Below, piece after piece: positions 1 to 7,150 of a stretch of 64,000 bases of DNA. Source of the DNA: Polyangium fumosum. GTDB lineage: Bacteria > Myxococcota_A > Polyangia > Polyangiales > Polyangiaceae. The stretch is taken from contig NZ_SSMQ01000001.1 in NCBI RefSeq assembly GCF_005144585.1, positions 434,001-498,000 of the forward strand, written 5' to 3'. The notes beneath the pieces are model-generated. The model was not told the DNA's origin. It ran no database searches and saw only the letters and a program-made list of their open reading frames with translations. Each line of letters starts with the position of its first letter. Within the stretch, counting starts at the first letter, position 1. The translations under genes and the position numbers were made by a program.

Positions 1-276
1 CGCCTGGATGACGGCGCGTCCTTCGGTGTCCGGCGTCTCGTCGAGGACGACCCAATCGCCGACGGCCGGCATGTCGAGCGCGCTCTCGGCTTCATGCCGC
101 AGCCGGCCCGTGATGACGGCCCAGCGCTCGCTCGTCCCGTCGTGCACGCGGTAGGCGCCCCGGTGCTCGGTGACGACGCGGGCAGGCAGCCGCGGGGCCG
201 CATGCTCCGCGGCGTGCGCGGTGAAATGGCCGGCGAAAGAGGGGGTGAATCCGAGTCGGACGAGGTCGGGGTTCAT
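1..276 (-). CDS. rsgA: RsgA, ribosome small-subunit-dependent GTPase A (N-terminal part only)
   Basis: Only the first 92 residues are in the window; the gene runs off the left edge. The start is the ATG whose complement lies at 274-276. The visible part matches the N-terminal OB-fold of RsgA/YjeQ, with a stretch reading VVTEHRGAYRVHDG and then GRLRHEAES and PAVGDWVVLDE, all characteristic of that family. RsgA is a circularly permuted GTPase that assists late maturation of the 30S subunit in the cytoplasm. The GTPase motifs themselves would lie beyond the edge, so the call rests on the OB-fold alone. It lies 52 bases downstream of the glyS stop on the same strand. Confidence 0.85.
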   Translation of the reverse strand, partial: MNPDLVRLGFTPSFAGHFTAHAAEHAAPRLPARVVTEHRGAYRVHDGTSERWAVITGRLRHEAESALDMPAVGDWVVLDETPDTEGRAVIQA

Positions 277-328
277 GCGGGAGGTGTCGCTGCCCCGAGA
301 CCTTAGCAGAGGAGAGGACAGCCTTCCG

Positions 329-2413
329 TCAGGCTTCTTTCCGTTCGCCGAGCAGCTCCAGCCGCGCGATCGTCGCGCACGTCTCGCTGATGGCCCGCAT
401 GAGGCGCAGGCGATTCTCGCGGACGGGCAGGTCGTCCGTCATGACGAACACGTCGAGGAAGTAGCGGTGAAGCAGCGGCGCGAAGCTCGCGACCTCGCGC
501 AGCGCGCCCGCATAATCGCCCACGCGGCGCAGATCGACGAGCTTGGCCGCGAGCAACTGGTAGCCGTCGTGAACGGCCTTCTCGCTCGCATGATCCTCGG
601 CCCGCGGCGGGGTCGGCGTGCCGGCCGACGCGCCGCTCGCGATGTTGGTGGCGCGCTTGAAGACCTCGCCGACCCGCGCACGCGTGTCCGCGTCGAGGCC
701 CGCGAGCGCCGTCGCCCGCGCCCGCGCGTCGAGCGGTCGATCCGAAGCAACGGGCAACGCCGCCGCGACCGCGTCGCTCGGCAGCTTCGCTTCGAGCAGG
801 CCGCGCAGGCGCTCGGTGAAGAAGTCGCCGAGTTTGTCGCCGAGCTCGCCGGGCCCGAGGTCGAGCGAGACGCCGCCGTAGCCGTCGTACGCCGCGCGGA
901 ACGCGTCCGAGAGGCGCAGGTCGAACCCACGATCGAGCACGGTGCGCAGGATGCCGAGGCACGCGCGCCGCAGGCCGTAGGGATCGGCCGCGCCCGTCGG
1001 CGTGAGGCCGATGGCGAAGCAGCCGACGATGGTGTCGAGCCGATCCGCGATCGACACGAGCGCGCCCGCGTCCGACGGCGGCGTCGCTTCCTGCGCGCCC
1101 TTCGGCTGGTAATGCTCGCGGATCACGTCGGCGACCTCGGGGCTCGTGCCTTGCGCGAGCGCGTAGGAGCGCCCCATCTCGCCTTCGAGCTCGGGGAACT
1201 CGCCGACCATGAGCGAGACGAGGTCACACTTCGCGATGTGCGCGCCGCTCACCGCGGCCATGATCGTAGGCTCGGGGAGCTGGAGCAAAAGGCCGAGCTC
1301 ACGCGCGAGCCGCTCGACGCGCTCGGCCTTGCCGAGCATCGTGCCGAGCCGCTTCTGGAAGACGATGCCGGCGAGCTTCGTGCGCCGCTCGGCGAGGGGC
1401 ACCTTGACGTCTTCGCGATAGAAGAAGCGCGCGTCCGAGAGCCGCGCCCGCATCACGCTGTCGTTGCCGCGCCGGATGTTCCCCGGGTTCTCGGCGGTGT
1501 TCACGACCGAGAGGTACTTCGGCAGGAGCTTGCCATCCTGCCCTCGCAGGCCGAAGTACCGCTGGTGGCCCTTGGCGACCGCGAGGATCACGCGCTCGGG
1601 CAGCTCCAGGAACTCGTCGCCGTAGCCGCCCACGATCACGTGCGGCTCCTCGACGAGCGAGAGGTTCTCCTCGATGAGGAAGTCGTCCTCGATGAGCGTG
1701 CCGCCCGCCGACTTCGCGGCTTCGAGCAGGCGTTCGCGCATCCTCCGCGCGCGCTCTTCGGGATCGACGAGCACGTGCGCGGTGCGGAGCGCGTCCACGT
1801 ATGCGCCGGCCGAGCCGATCGAGATCATGCCCGGCGCGAGGAAGCGGTGGCCGTAGGTGACGCGCCCGCTCTTCACGCCGGCGACCTCGACGTCGAGCAC
1901 GTCCTCGCCGAAGAGCGCGATGATCCAGTGGATCGGCCTGCCGAACGCGAAGTCCCCCGCGCCCCAGCGCATCGATTTGCGGAAGGGGATCGACGTCGCG
2001 ATCTGCGCGAGGGCCTCGGGCAGGAGCGCGGCGGCGGCCTTGCCGGCTTCGCGCCGCGTGCCGACGAGGTACTCGCCTTTCGGCGTCTCGACGCGGCGCA
2101 GATCGGCCACGGCGCCGCCGATCTTCGACGCGAACGCCTCGGCCGCCTTCGTGGGCACGCCGTCCTTGAACGCGGCTTTGACGGGCGGACCCGTGACCTC
2201 TTCTTCGAGATCCGGCTGGCGCTCGGCGACGCCGGAGACGAGCACGGCGAGCCTGCGCGGCGTGCCGAGCGCGTGGATCGCGCCGTGCACGAGGCGCAGA
2301 TCCGAGAGGCGTTTCTTCAGGAGATCGGGGAGCGCGCGGAGCGCGGCGTCGACGAACGAAGCGGGCAGCTCCTCGCAGCCGATTTCGAGCAGGAGGTCGC
2401 GGGTCTGGGACAT
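329..2413 (-). CDS. glyS: Glycine--tRNA ligase, beta subunit
   Basis: 694 residues, the usual length for GlyS. The start was set at the ATG giving MSQTRDLLLEIGCEELPAS; the family begins this way (LLLEIGxEELPA), and a further in-frame ATG seven codons upstream is less likely. Other family features are the segment ending IHWIIALFGED near residue 200, VPLAERRTKLAGIVFQKRLG, and the C-terminal anticodon-binding-like helical region ending in FFLDVFVMTDD-type sequence (here YFLDVFVMTDDLPVRENRL). The alpha2beta2 enzyme charges tRNA-Gly in the cytoplasm. The alpha-subunit gene glyQ is not adjacent. The longest antisense frame here (170-4393) is a shadow of this gene. Confidence 0.96.
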   Translation of the reverse strand: MSQTRDLLLEIGCEELPASFVDAALRALPDLLKKRLSDLRLVHGAIHALGTPRRLAVLVSGVAERQPDLEEEVTGPPVKAAFKDGVPTKAAEAFASKIGGAVADLRRVETPKGEYLVGTRREAGKAAAALLPEALAQIATSIPFRKSMRWGAGDFAFGRPIHWIIALFGEDVLDVEVAGVKSGRVTYGHRFLAPGMISIGSAGAYVDALRTAHVLVDPEERARRMRERLLEAAKSAGGTLIEDDFLIEENLSLVEEPHVIVGGYGDEFLELPERVILAVAKGHQRYFGLRGQDGKLLPKYLSVVNTAENPGNIRRGNDSVMRARLSDARFFYREDVKVPLAERRTKLAGIVFQKRLGTMLGKAERVERLARELGLLLQLPEPTIMAAVSGAHIAKCDLVSLMVGEFPELEGEMGRSYALAQGTSPEVADVIREHYQPKGAQEATPPSDAGALVSIADRLDTIVGCFAIGLTPTGAADPYGLRRACLGILRTVLDRGFDLRLSDAFRAAYDGYGGVSLDLGPGELGDKLGDFFTERLRGLLEAKLPSDAVAAALPVASDRPLDARARATALAGLDADTRARVGEVFKRATNIASGASAGTPTPPRAEDHASEKAVHDGYQLLAAKLVDLRRVGDYAGALREVASFAPLLHRYFLDVFVMTDDLPVRENRLRLMRAISETCATIARLELLGERKEA

Positions 2414-2506
2414 GGGGCGCGCAAGGTAGCGCAAACGGGCGGCTTGGGGCAGGGGAAGCGTGGGGGACGGTGGGGCGTGGGTGGGTACGTCCCAGGCGCG
2501 AGGTGC

Positions 2507-2932
2507 CTAGTCCTCCAGACGCGCGAGCCTGCCCTCGGCGTTCAGCGCGCAGGTCGCCGTCAAGGCGCCCGAGAGCGTCGCCGTCAACTCGAGCTTCACC
2601 CGCAGCGACGTGTCGGTCAGCGTGAGGGTACCGCTTTTGATGGTCAGGCTTCGTGTCGTCCCGTCGATCGTCTCGGCGGGGCAACTGGCTTGACGCACCT
2701 GCGCGACATCCCCCTCCACGTCGGCGATGACCGTGGCGCCGCACGCGGCGTCCCACGCCACGGTATCGCCATTGTCGTACAAGGTCAGTTCGAGGGTCTC
2801 TTCCGTTTCGGGGACGGACGAACCATCGGAGCAATGGCCGCTCTGCGAGAGGTCCCCGACGAAGGTGCCATTCCAATCGGGACCGCAGGCGACGAGACAC
2901 AGGGCCAGGATCGAAGTTGCAAGCGTTTTCAT
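2507..2932 (-). CDS. Small predicted lipoprotein, function unknown
   Basis: 141 residues with a classic lipoprotein signal: hydrophobic MKTLATSILALCLVAC with the lipidation cysteine at residue 16, followed by GPDWNGTFVGDLSQSG. The mature part is rich in Thr/Ser and short beta-strand-like stretches (TLELTLYDNGDTV, SLTIKSGTLTLTDTSLRVKLELTATL) and holds several further Cys, suggesting a small secreted beta-rich domain. It starts 3 bases after the stop of the coiled-coil gene at 2936 and is therefore its operon partner. I do not recognise the family. Confidence 0.75.
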   Translation of the reverse strand: MKTLATSILALCLVACGPDWNGTFVGDLSQSGHCSDGSSVPETEETLELTLYDNGDTVAWDAACGATVIADVEGDVAQVRQASCPAETIDGTTRSLTIKSGTLTLTDTSLRVKLELTATLSGALTATCALNAEGRLARLED

Positions 2933-2935
2933 GGA

Positions 2936-3613
2936 TCACCCCTCGCTCGTGGCGCCCTTCTTCTTTCGCGGCTTCGCGAATCGGCTGAAGTACGACTCCA
3001 CCCGCGCGGCGTCGTTCGGAAACTTCTTCGTCAGGTCCGCGTGCAGCTTGATTCGCTCCTCCACCCAGCGGCGCTTCACGTCCGCGATCGTCTTCTCTTT
3101 CAAGAACGCGAGCTCTTCCTCGACCTTCGTGCACGCGGCGTCCGCGGCCTCGACGGCCTCCACGGCGCCGAGGAGCCGGGCGGAGTATTCGCCGTGGAGC
3201 GGCGTGAAGCCGGGCTTGTCCTTGTCCTCGTCGAGGGCCTTGAGGAGGGCGCGGACCCTCTTGGGCTCGACCTCGCGCGCGTCGGCCTCCGTCACGGAGC
3301 GGAGACCTTCGGGGAAATATCGACGATAACGCGGGTCGTCCCGGTTCTTGTTGCAGAGGTCGAAGAGGCGCAGGTCGAAGGAGCGGACGAGCCGATCGAC
3401 GACGCGGTCGCAGCCGGAGATCACGGCCTCGTGCACCTGGACCTGCTCCTCCAGGTCCTCTTGCTCGCGATGTTTGGTCTTCAGCTCGGCGTGGACGGCC
3501 GCGAAGCCGGCCTCCATCCCTTGCGTCTCGGCGTCCGCGCGGATGGCGGAGAGGGTGAAGGCGCCGCGCGTGCGGTACTGGTCGGTGGGGGTGTCCTCAC
3601 GAGGGTTGTCCAT
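2936..3613 (-). CDS. Coiled-coil protein sharing the A-family leader peptide
   Basis: 225 residues. The first about 23 residues (MDNPREDTPTDQYRTRGAF, then TLSA) match almost exactly the leader of the two A proteins at 4405 and 6065, while the body is unrelated. The body is highly charged and helical (KTKHREQEDLEEQVQVHEAV, KVEEELAFLKEKTI, RRWVEERIKLHADLTKKF), consistent with coiled coil, and ends in a basic RKKKG tail. There is no signal peptide or membrane span. The start was chosen because the promoter -10 box lies exactly where it would place transcription initiation at this ATG; an ATG 12 codons upstream would fall inside the promoter. The lipoprotein gene at 2507 follows after 3 bases. 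Function unknown. Confidence 0.75.
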   Translation of the reverse strand: MDNPREDTPTDQYRTRGAFTLSAIRADAETQGMEAGFAAVHAELKTKHREQEDLEEQVQVHEAVISGCDRVVDRLVRSFDLRLFDLCNKNRDDPRYRRYFPEGLRSVTEADAREVEPKRVRALLKALDEDKDKPGFTPLHGEYSARLLGAVEAVEAADAACTKVEEELAFLKEKTIADVKRRWVEERIKLHADLTKKFPNDAARVESYFSRFAKPRKKKGATSEG

Positions 3614-3619
3614 CCGTGC

Positions 3620-3649
3620 AGAGTACGTCCGCCCACGACGCGAGGGCAA
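3620..3649 (-). promoter_or_regulatory. Promoter of the leader-bearing coiled-coil gene, predicted leaderless
   Basis: Read on the minus strand: -35 TTGCCC (3644-3649), 18-bp spacer, -10 TACTCT (3620-3625). Six bases separate the -10 box from the ATG at 3613, so the predicted +1 is the A of the start codon. The same -10, spacer length and downstream GCACGG are found at 5254-5283 and 6899-6928. Confidence 0.6.
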
Positions 3650-3669
3650 GACCGTTGGTGTGCTCGGTG

Positions 3670-3868
3670 TGGTTCACGGCTCACCTTCGCTGGTTCCGCC
3701 GCCGTGTTTTGCTTTCCACTCCCGCTCCCTCTTCGAAGGCATGTCTCGGGTCATCTCCGCGAGCGCGAGCATGCTCTCGCCGAGCGAATCCCGGACGGGC
3801 ATCTCGACGGCAAAGTCCTCCGCTCCCGCCTCCGCGACGCGCCGCCATTTCTCGTCGACCGGCTGGCC
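3670..3868. repeat. Conserved 3' block of B1 (copy of 5312-5510)
   Basis: About 199 bp covering the last about 65 codons of B1. It aligns without gaps to 5312-5510 in B2 at an offset of 1642. The stretch 3740-3868 is almost base-identical, while the preceding coding parts of the two B genes differ substantially. Confidence 0.85.
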
Positions 3869-4408
3869 CACCTTCTCGGAGAGCTCGACCAGCCTGGGCA
3901 GGTGAGAGGGGATGCTCGCTGCATACAGCGGATCCTGATGGCCGAACGCCTCTTCGTACACCGAGAGGGCCTCCCGGTCCCTCCCGAGCGCCTGCAAGAT
4001 GGTCGCTTTGATCATGCCGACGAACCATCGATCCGTGACGTTCTCGAAGCCGAGCTGCGCCCAGGCTTCGGCCGCCTCCAGCGCCTCTTCGTACCGGCCA
4101 GCCTCATCAAGGATGAACGTACGCCCCATGGCGATGTTTCGAGCCAGCCATCCCGTATGATCGCGATGGCGGTTCGCTTCCCAGAGGGCATCCAGGCAAG
4201 CGAAGGCCTCCTCGTACTGCCCACGCTCCACCAAATCGAGCCTGTGCAGGAGTTGATCCTCGGACGCGTCCTGCACGGCCCAGCGGTCGAGGCACCTTGC
4301 ACAGAGCATCCCATGAAAGTTTCCGCGCGTGTACCTCTGGATGGCGGGATCTTTTTCGCAAATTGTGCAGAGTTGGGGCATATCCGCGGGTGATTGCATG
4401 ATATTCAC
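3674..4408 (-). CDS. B1: zinc-ribbon plus TPR-like protein, partner of A1
   Basis: 244 residues, GTG start overlapping the A1 stop (GTGA at 4405-4408), so translation is probably coupled. Near the N-terminus there is a CxxC-x18-CxxC zinc ribbon (CTIC ... CARC). The rest is a helical repeat region of TPR type, with motifs such as GQYEEAFACLDALWEANRHRDH, GRYEEALEAAEAWAQLG and GRDREALSVYEEAFGHQDP. The last about 65 residues (from VGQPVDEKWRRVAEAGAEDF) are nearly identical to B2, whereas residues 1-175 are only moderately similar. No signal peptide or membrane span, so cytosolic. Position directly after the variable C-terminus of A1 suggests a cognate binding partner, for example an immunity or adaptor protein; this is inference. 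Confidence 0.8.
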   Translation of the reverse strand: MNIMQSPADMPQLCTICEKDPAIQRYTRGNFHGMLCARCLDRWAVQDASEDQLLHRLDLVERGQYEEAFACLDALWEANRHRDHTGWLARNIAMGRTFILDEAGRYEEALEAAEAWAQLGFENVTDRWFVGMIKATILQALGRDREALSVYEEAFGHQDPLYAASIPSHLPRLVELSEKVGQPVDEKWRRVAEAGAEDFAVEMPVRDSLGESMLALAEMTRDMPSKREREWKAKHGGGTSEGEP

Positions 4409-5247
4409 TCCTGTGGAAGATCAGGTGGAATATATCCAGGCGGCGGACACTTCCGCATGGGCCAAGCTCCGCCATCGTTCAAGCAGGCGATATTGCACGC
4501 CTCGCATTGCTTTTTGTCCCCGAATACCCGGCGGTTCCACCACGGTTGGTATGGATCGTTGATGCACTCGACCAGCCGGTCAGCGCACTTTTCCCGCACC
4601 TTCTTCGGCCACCTCTTGATCGCCTCGACCACCTCCTCCTTCGGCTCGTCCTCCGCCAACACCACAGCCGCGATGACCACGACGACCACGACGATGACAA
4701 TCGTCACCCCCCCGGGGCCCGCGACGACCACCTCGGCCAACTTCACGAGTTCGGGCAGCACCGTGACGTTCGCCAGCACGCCTCGCGCGGGCAGGTGGCT
4801 GCCGTAGGAGACCAGCTCGGTCCTATCCGTCGAGAACCCCGCGTCCGCCATCGTCCGCAGCGCATTCATCATGCACCGTTCGAGCCCGGCGTCGTCGAGC
4901 CGCGGGCCCTTGGGCGCCACCGCCTGCACCCGGTCGTCCGTGAGCTCGACCTTGAAACCGATCTCGTACGCCTGGCGCCGAAGCCGCCCGGTACCCTCTT
5001 CCGCGCACGCTTGCAATGCACGGACCGTACGCGCAGGGAGCGAACCCTGCGTCCGCTCGGGCGCGACCGCATGTTCCTCGCTCGACCCGCACCCCATCGG
5101 CGCCACGCACACAGCTACGCATGTAGCCAGGAGCGCTGCCCACGCAAACCGCCCACCGCTCGCCCGCTCGCGCCGGAAGGCGGAGAGGGCGAACGCGCCG
5201 CGCGTGCGGTATGGGTCCGTGGGCGCGTCCTCCCGAGGGTCGTCCAT
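4405..5247 (-). CDS. A1: membrane/lipoprotein-like protein with variable six-Cys C-terminus
   Basis: 280 residues. Order: leader MDDPREDAPTDPYRTRGAF (1-19); hydrophobic segment 34-50 ending at Cys53 (APMGCGSS, a weak lipobox); central domain 60-170; very hydrophobic Val/Ile span 181-198 after GPGG; then a C-terminal domain with six Cys at 221, 228, 248, 251, 255 and 267. Residues 1-215 are almost identical to A2, but the C-terminal 60 residues differ except for the Cys. The first span is not at the extreme N-terminus, so export by a normal signal peptide is uncertain. B1 overlaps its stop. I do not recognise the family; the layout recalls polymorphic toxin-like surface proteins of myxobacteria (SitA-type), but no toxin motif is identifiable. 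Confidence 0.8.
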   Translation of the reverse strand: MDDPREDAPTDPYRTRGAFALSAFRRERASGGRFAWAALLATCVAVCVAPMGCGSSEEHAVAPERTQGSLPARTVRALQACAEEGTGRLRRQAYEIGFKVELTDDRVQAVAPKGPRLDDAGLERCMMNALRTMADAGFSTDRTELVSYGSHLPARGVLANVTVLPELVKLAEVVVAGPGGVTIVIVVVVVVIAAVVLAEDEPKEEVVEAIKRWPKKVREKCADRLVECINDPYQPWWNRRVFGDKKQCEACNIACLNDGGAWPMRKCPPPGYIPPDLPQE

Positions 5248-5297
5248 CCGTGCAGAGTACGTTGGCTCGCTTTTTCAGTGCAAGGCTCCGCACGTCG
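4596..5297. repeat. Conserved block of A1 (copy of 6241-6942)
   Basis: 702 bp covering the A1 promoter, leader and first about 215 codons. It aligns to 6241-6942 with no indel (offset 1645 throughout) and only scattered substitutions. Similarity drops abruptly beyond both ends. Confidence 0.9.
5254..5283 (-). promoter_or_regulatory. Promoter of A1, predicted leaderless
   Basis: Minus-strand -35 TTGCAC (5278-5283), 18-bp spacer, -10 TACTCT (5254-5259). If the -10 box occupies -12 to -7, +1 is the A of the A1 ATG at 5247. No Shine-Dalgarno sequence is available in such a transcript. The spacer is identical to that of A2 except for one base. Confidence 0.65.
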
Positions 5298-5311
5298 CGG
5301 CCCGCTCGGCA

Positions 5312-5510
5312 TGGTTCACGGTTTGTCTTCGCCGGTTCCACCGCCGTGGGTTGCTTCCCACTCCCGCTGCCTCTTCGACGGCATTTCTCGGGTCATCTCC
5401 GCGAGCGCGAGCATGCTCTCGCCGAGCGAATCCCGGACGGGCATCTCGACGGCAAAGTCCTCCGCTCCCGCCTCCGCGACGCGCCGCCATTTCTCGTCGA
5501 CCGGCTGGCC
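5312..5510. repeat. Conserved 3' block of B2 (copy of 3670-3868)
   Basis: Gap-free counterpart of 3670-3868, offset 1642. Together with the A blocks it brackets the diverged centre of each A-B unit. Confidence 0.85.
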
Positions 5511-6041
5511 GACGGCGTCTGAAAAATCGACCAGCCAATGCAGGTAATAGGGAATGGCCGAGGCATACCGCGGATCCTGATGGCTGAACGCCTCCTCGAA
5601 GATCGCCAGGGCTTCCTGAGGCCTCCCGAGCGCTTGCACGATTTGTGCTTTTGCGCTCCCGTGGAACCATCGATCCGTGACGTTATCAAAGGGGAACCGC
5701 CCCCACGCATCACACGCCTCGTCGGCCTCTGCGTAACGGCCCGCCTCGAACAGGACCGAGGATCGATCTCGGGTGATGCTTCGAGCCAGCCACTGGTCGT
5801 GATCGCGGTGGCGGTTCGCCTCCAGGAAGGCACCGATACCCGCGAGCACTTCCTCGTATCGCTCCTCGTCCTCCAACACCAGGAAATGGAGCCATGCGTG
5901 CTCGTAGGCATCTTGCACCTGCAGCCGGTCGAGGCAGGTCGCGCACACCCTTTTGGTAGACTTGGGCTGGATGTAAAGTTCGGTCGCGGGCTTCTTCCGG
6001 CAAAACCAGCAGAGCGGATGGGGTTCGTCGACGGACGGCAT
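5316..6041 (-). CDS. B2: zinc-ribbon plus TPR-like protein, partner of A2
   Basis: 241 residues, paralogue of B1. The start was placed at the ATG giving MPSVDEPHPLCWFC because it is preceded by AGGAGGGAG at good spacing. ATGs at 6059 and 6131 are in frame, but the latter would overlap A2 by 67 bases. The CxxC-x18-CxxC ribbon (CWFC ... CATC) has the same spacing as in B1. TPR-like helices follow (ERYEEVLAGIGAFLEANRHRDH, GRYAEADEACDAW, GRPQEALAIFEEAFSHQDP), then a C-terminal block almost identical to B1. It lies 23 bases after the A2 stop. Predicted cytosolic; function unknown. Confidence 0.8.
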   Translation of the reverse strand: MPSVDEPHPLCWFCRKKPATELYIQPKSTKRVCATCLDRLQVQDAYEHAWLHFLVLEDEERYEEVLAGIGAFLEANRHRDHDQWLARSITRDRSSVLFEAGRYAEADEACDAWGRFPFDNVTDRWFHGSAKAQIVQALGRPQEALAIFEEAFSHQDPRYASAIPYYLHWLVDFSDAVGQPVDEKWRRVAEAGAEDFAVEMPVRDSLGESMLALAEMTREMPSKRQREWEATHGGGTGEDKP

Positions 6042-6064
6042 GTCGTCTCCCTCCTGCATCGGAT

Positions 6065-6892
6065 TCAGTTCGGTTTCCAACCCGGCGGCGGACATTTGTA
6101 GTTTGGCCATTGGCCCTTGTCCTTTTTGCACTCGTCAAAACATGAACGACAGTCCTTCTTTTCTCCGAACATTTCCTGGTTCCAATCCGGCTGATATTGA
6201 TTTCCGAGACACTCGTCGAACCGGGGCTGGCACTTTTCCAGGACCTTCCTGGGCCACCTCTTGATCGCCTCGACCACCTCCTCCTGCGGCTTGTCCTCCG
6301 ACAACACGACGGCCGCGATGACCACGACGACCACGACCACGACGATCGTCACCCCCCCGGGGCCCGCGACGACCACCTCGGCCAGCTTGACGATCTCGGG
6401 TAGAACCGTGACGTTCGCCAGCACGCCTCGCGCGGGCAGGTGGCCGCCGTAGGAGACCAGCTCGGTCCTATCCGTCGAGAACCCCGCGTCCGCCATCGTC
6501 CGCAGCGCATTCATCATGCACCGTTCGAGCCCGGCGTCGTCGAGCCGCGGGCCCTTGGGCGCCACCGCCTGCACCCGGTCGTCCGTGAGCTCGACCTTGA
6601 AACCGATCTCGTACGCCTGGCGCCGAAGCCGCCCGGTACCCTCTTCCGCGCACGCTTGCAATGCACGGACCGTACGCGCAGGGAGCGAACCCTGCGTCCG
6701 CTCGGGCGCGACCGCATGTTCCTCGCTCGACCCGCACCCCATCGGCGCCACGCACACAGCTACGCATGTAGCCAGGAGCGCTGCCCACGCAAACCGCCCA
6801 CCGCTCGCCCGCTCGCGCCGGAAGGCGGAGAGGGCGAACGCGCCGCGCGTGCGGTATGGGTCCGTGGGCGCGTCCTCCCGAGGGTCGTCCAT
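6065..6892 (-). CDS. A2: membrane/lipoprotein-like protein with variable six-Cys C-terminus
   Basis: 275 residues, paralogue of A1 with near identity over residues 1-215: leader, hydrophobic segment ending at Cys53, and the GPGGVTIVVVVVVVVIAAVV span. The C-terminal about 60 residues keep the exact cysteine spacing of A1 (C-x6-C-x19-C-x2-C-x3-C-x11-C) and the CPPPG ending, but most other positions are changed. B2 follows on the same strand. A recent tandem duplication with retained or introduced divergence at the A/B junction explains the pattern. No enzymatic motif seen. Confidence 0.8.
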   Translation of the reverse strand: MDDPREDAPTDPYRTRGAFALSAFRRERASGGRFAWAALLATCVAVCVAPMGCGSSEEHAVAPERTQGSLPARTVRALQACAEEGTGRLRRQAYEIGFKVELTDDRVQAVAPKGPRLDDAGLERCMMNALRTMADAGFSTDRTELVSYGGHLPARGVLANVTVLPEIVKLAEVVVAGPGGVTIVVVVVVVVIAAVVLSEDKPQEEVVEAIKRWPRKVLEKCQPRFDECLGNQYQPDWNQEMFGEKKDCRSCFDECKKDKGQWPNYKCPPPGWKPN

Positions 6893-6942
6893 CCGTGCAG
6901 AGTACGTTGGCTCGCTTCTTCAGTGCAAGGCTCCGCACGTCG
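6241..6942. repeat. Conserved block of A2 (copy of 4596-5297)
   Basis: Second copy of the 702-bp promoter/leader/A N-terminal block; see 4596-5297. Confidence 0.9.
6899..6928 (-). promoter_or_regulatory. Promoter of A2, predicted leaderless
   Basis: Minus-strand -35 TTGCAC (6923-6928), 18-bp spacer, -10 TACTCT (6899-6904); predicted +1 is the A of the ATG at 6892. The 42-bp minisatellite lies about 50 bp upstream. Confidence 0.65.
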
Positions 6943-6978
6943 AGGACGGCGCAGAGGGGCCTTGGAAGCTTCCGCGTC

Positions 6979-7146
6979 GTGCAGGGACGTGTACCGAGGG
7001 CCGTTCGTGTCGTCCGCGGCGTGCAGGGACGTGCACCGAGGGCCGTTCGTGTCGTCCGCGGCGTGCGGGGAGTGTGCTCGAAGGCCGTTCGAGCCGTCCG
7101 CGTCGTGCGGAGATGAGCACCGAGGGGCGTTCGTGTCGTCCGCGGG
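6979..7146. repeat. Four tandem copies of a 42-bp unit
   Basis: Units at 6979-7020, 7021-7062, 7063-7104 and 7105-7146, each beginning GTGC and ending in CGTCCGCG plus two bases. Units 1 and 2 differ at a single position; units 3 and 4 are more diverged. A degenerate partial copy may precede at about 6940-6978. The unit length is a multiple of three, so several frames stay open, but no gene with a start and ribosome site uses it. It sits between the lipoprotein gene at 7151 and the A2 promoter. Confidence 0.85.
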
Positions 7147-7150
7147 CCGC

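Noticed and set aside
170-4393. 1407-codon open frame on the plus strand
   Set aside because: It is antisense to rsgA, glyS and several small genes; GC-rich third positions keep the frame open. The translation is Arg/Glu-rich with no recognisable domain.
4596-6942. Insertion sequence or transposon as cause of the A-B duplication
   Set aside because: No transposase gene, terminal inverted repeat or target-site duplication is seen at the block borders; homologous or slipped recombination is simpler.
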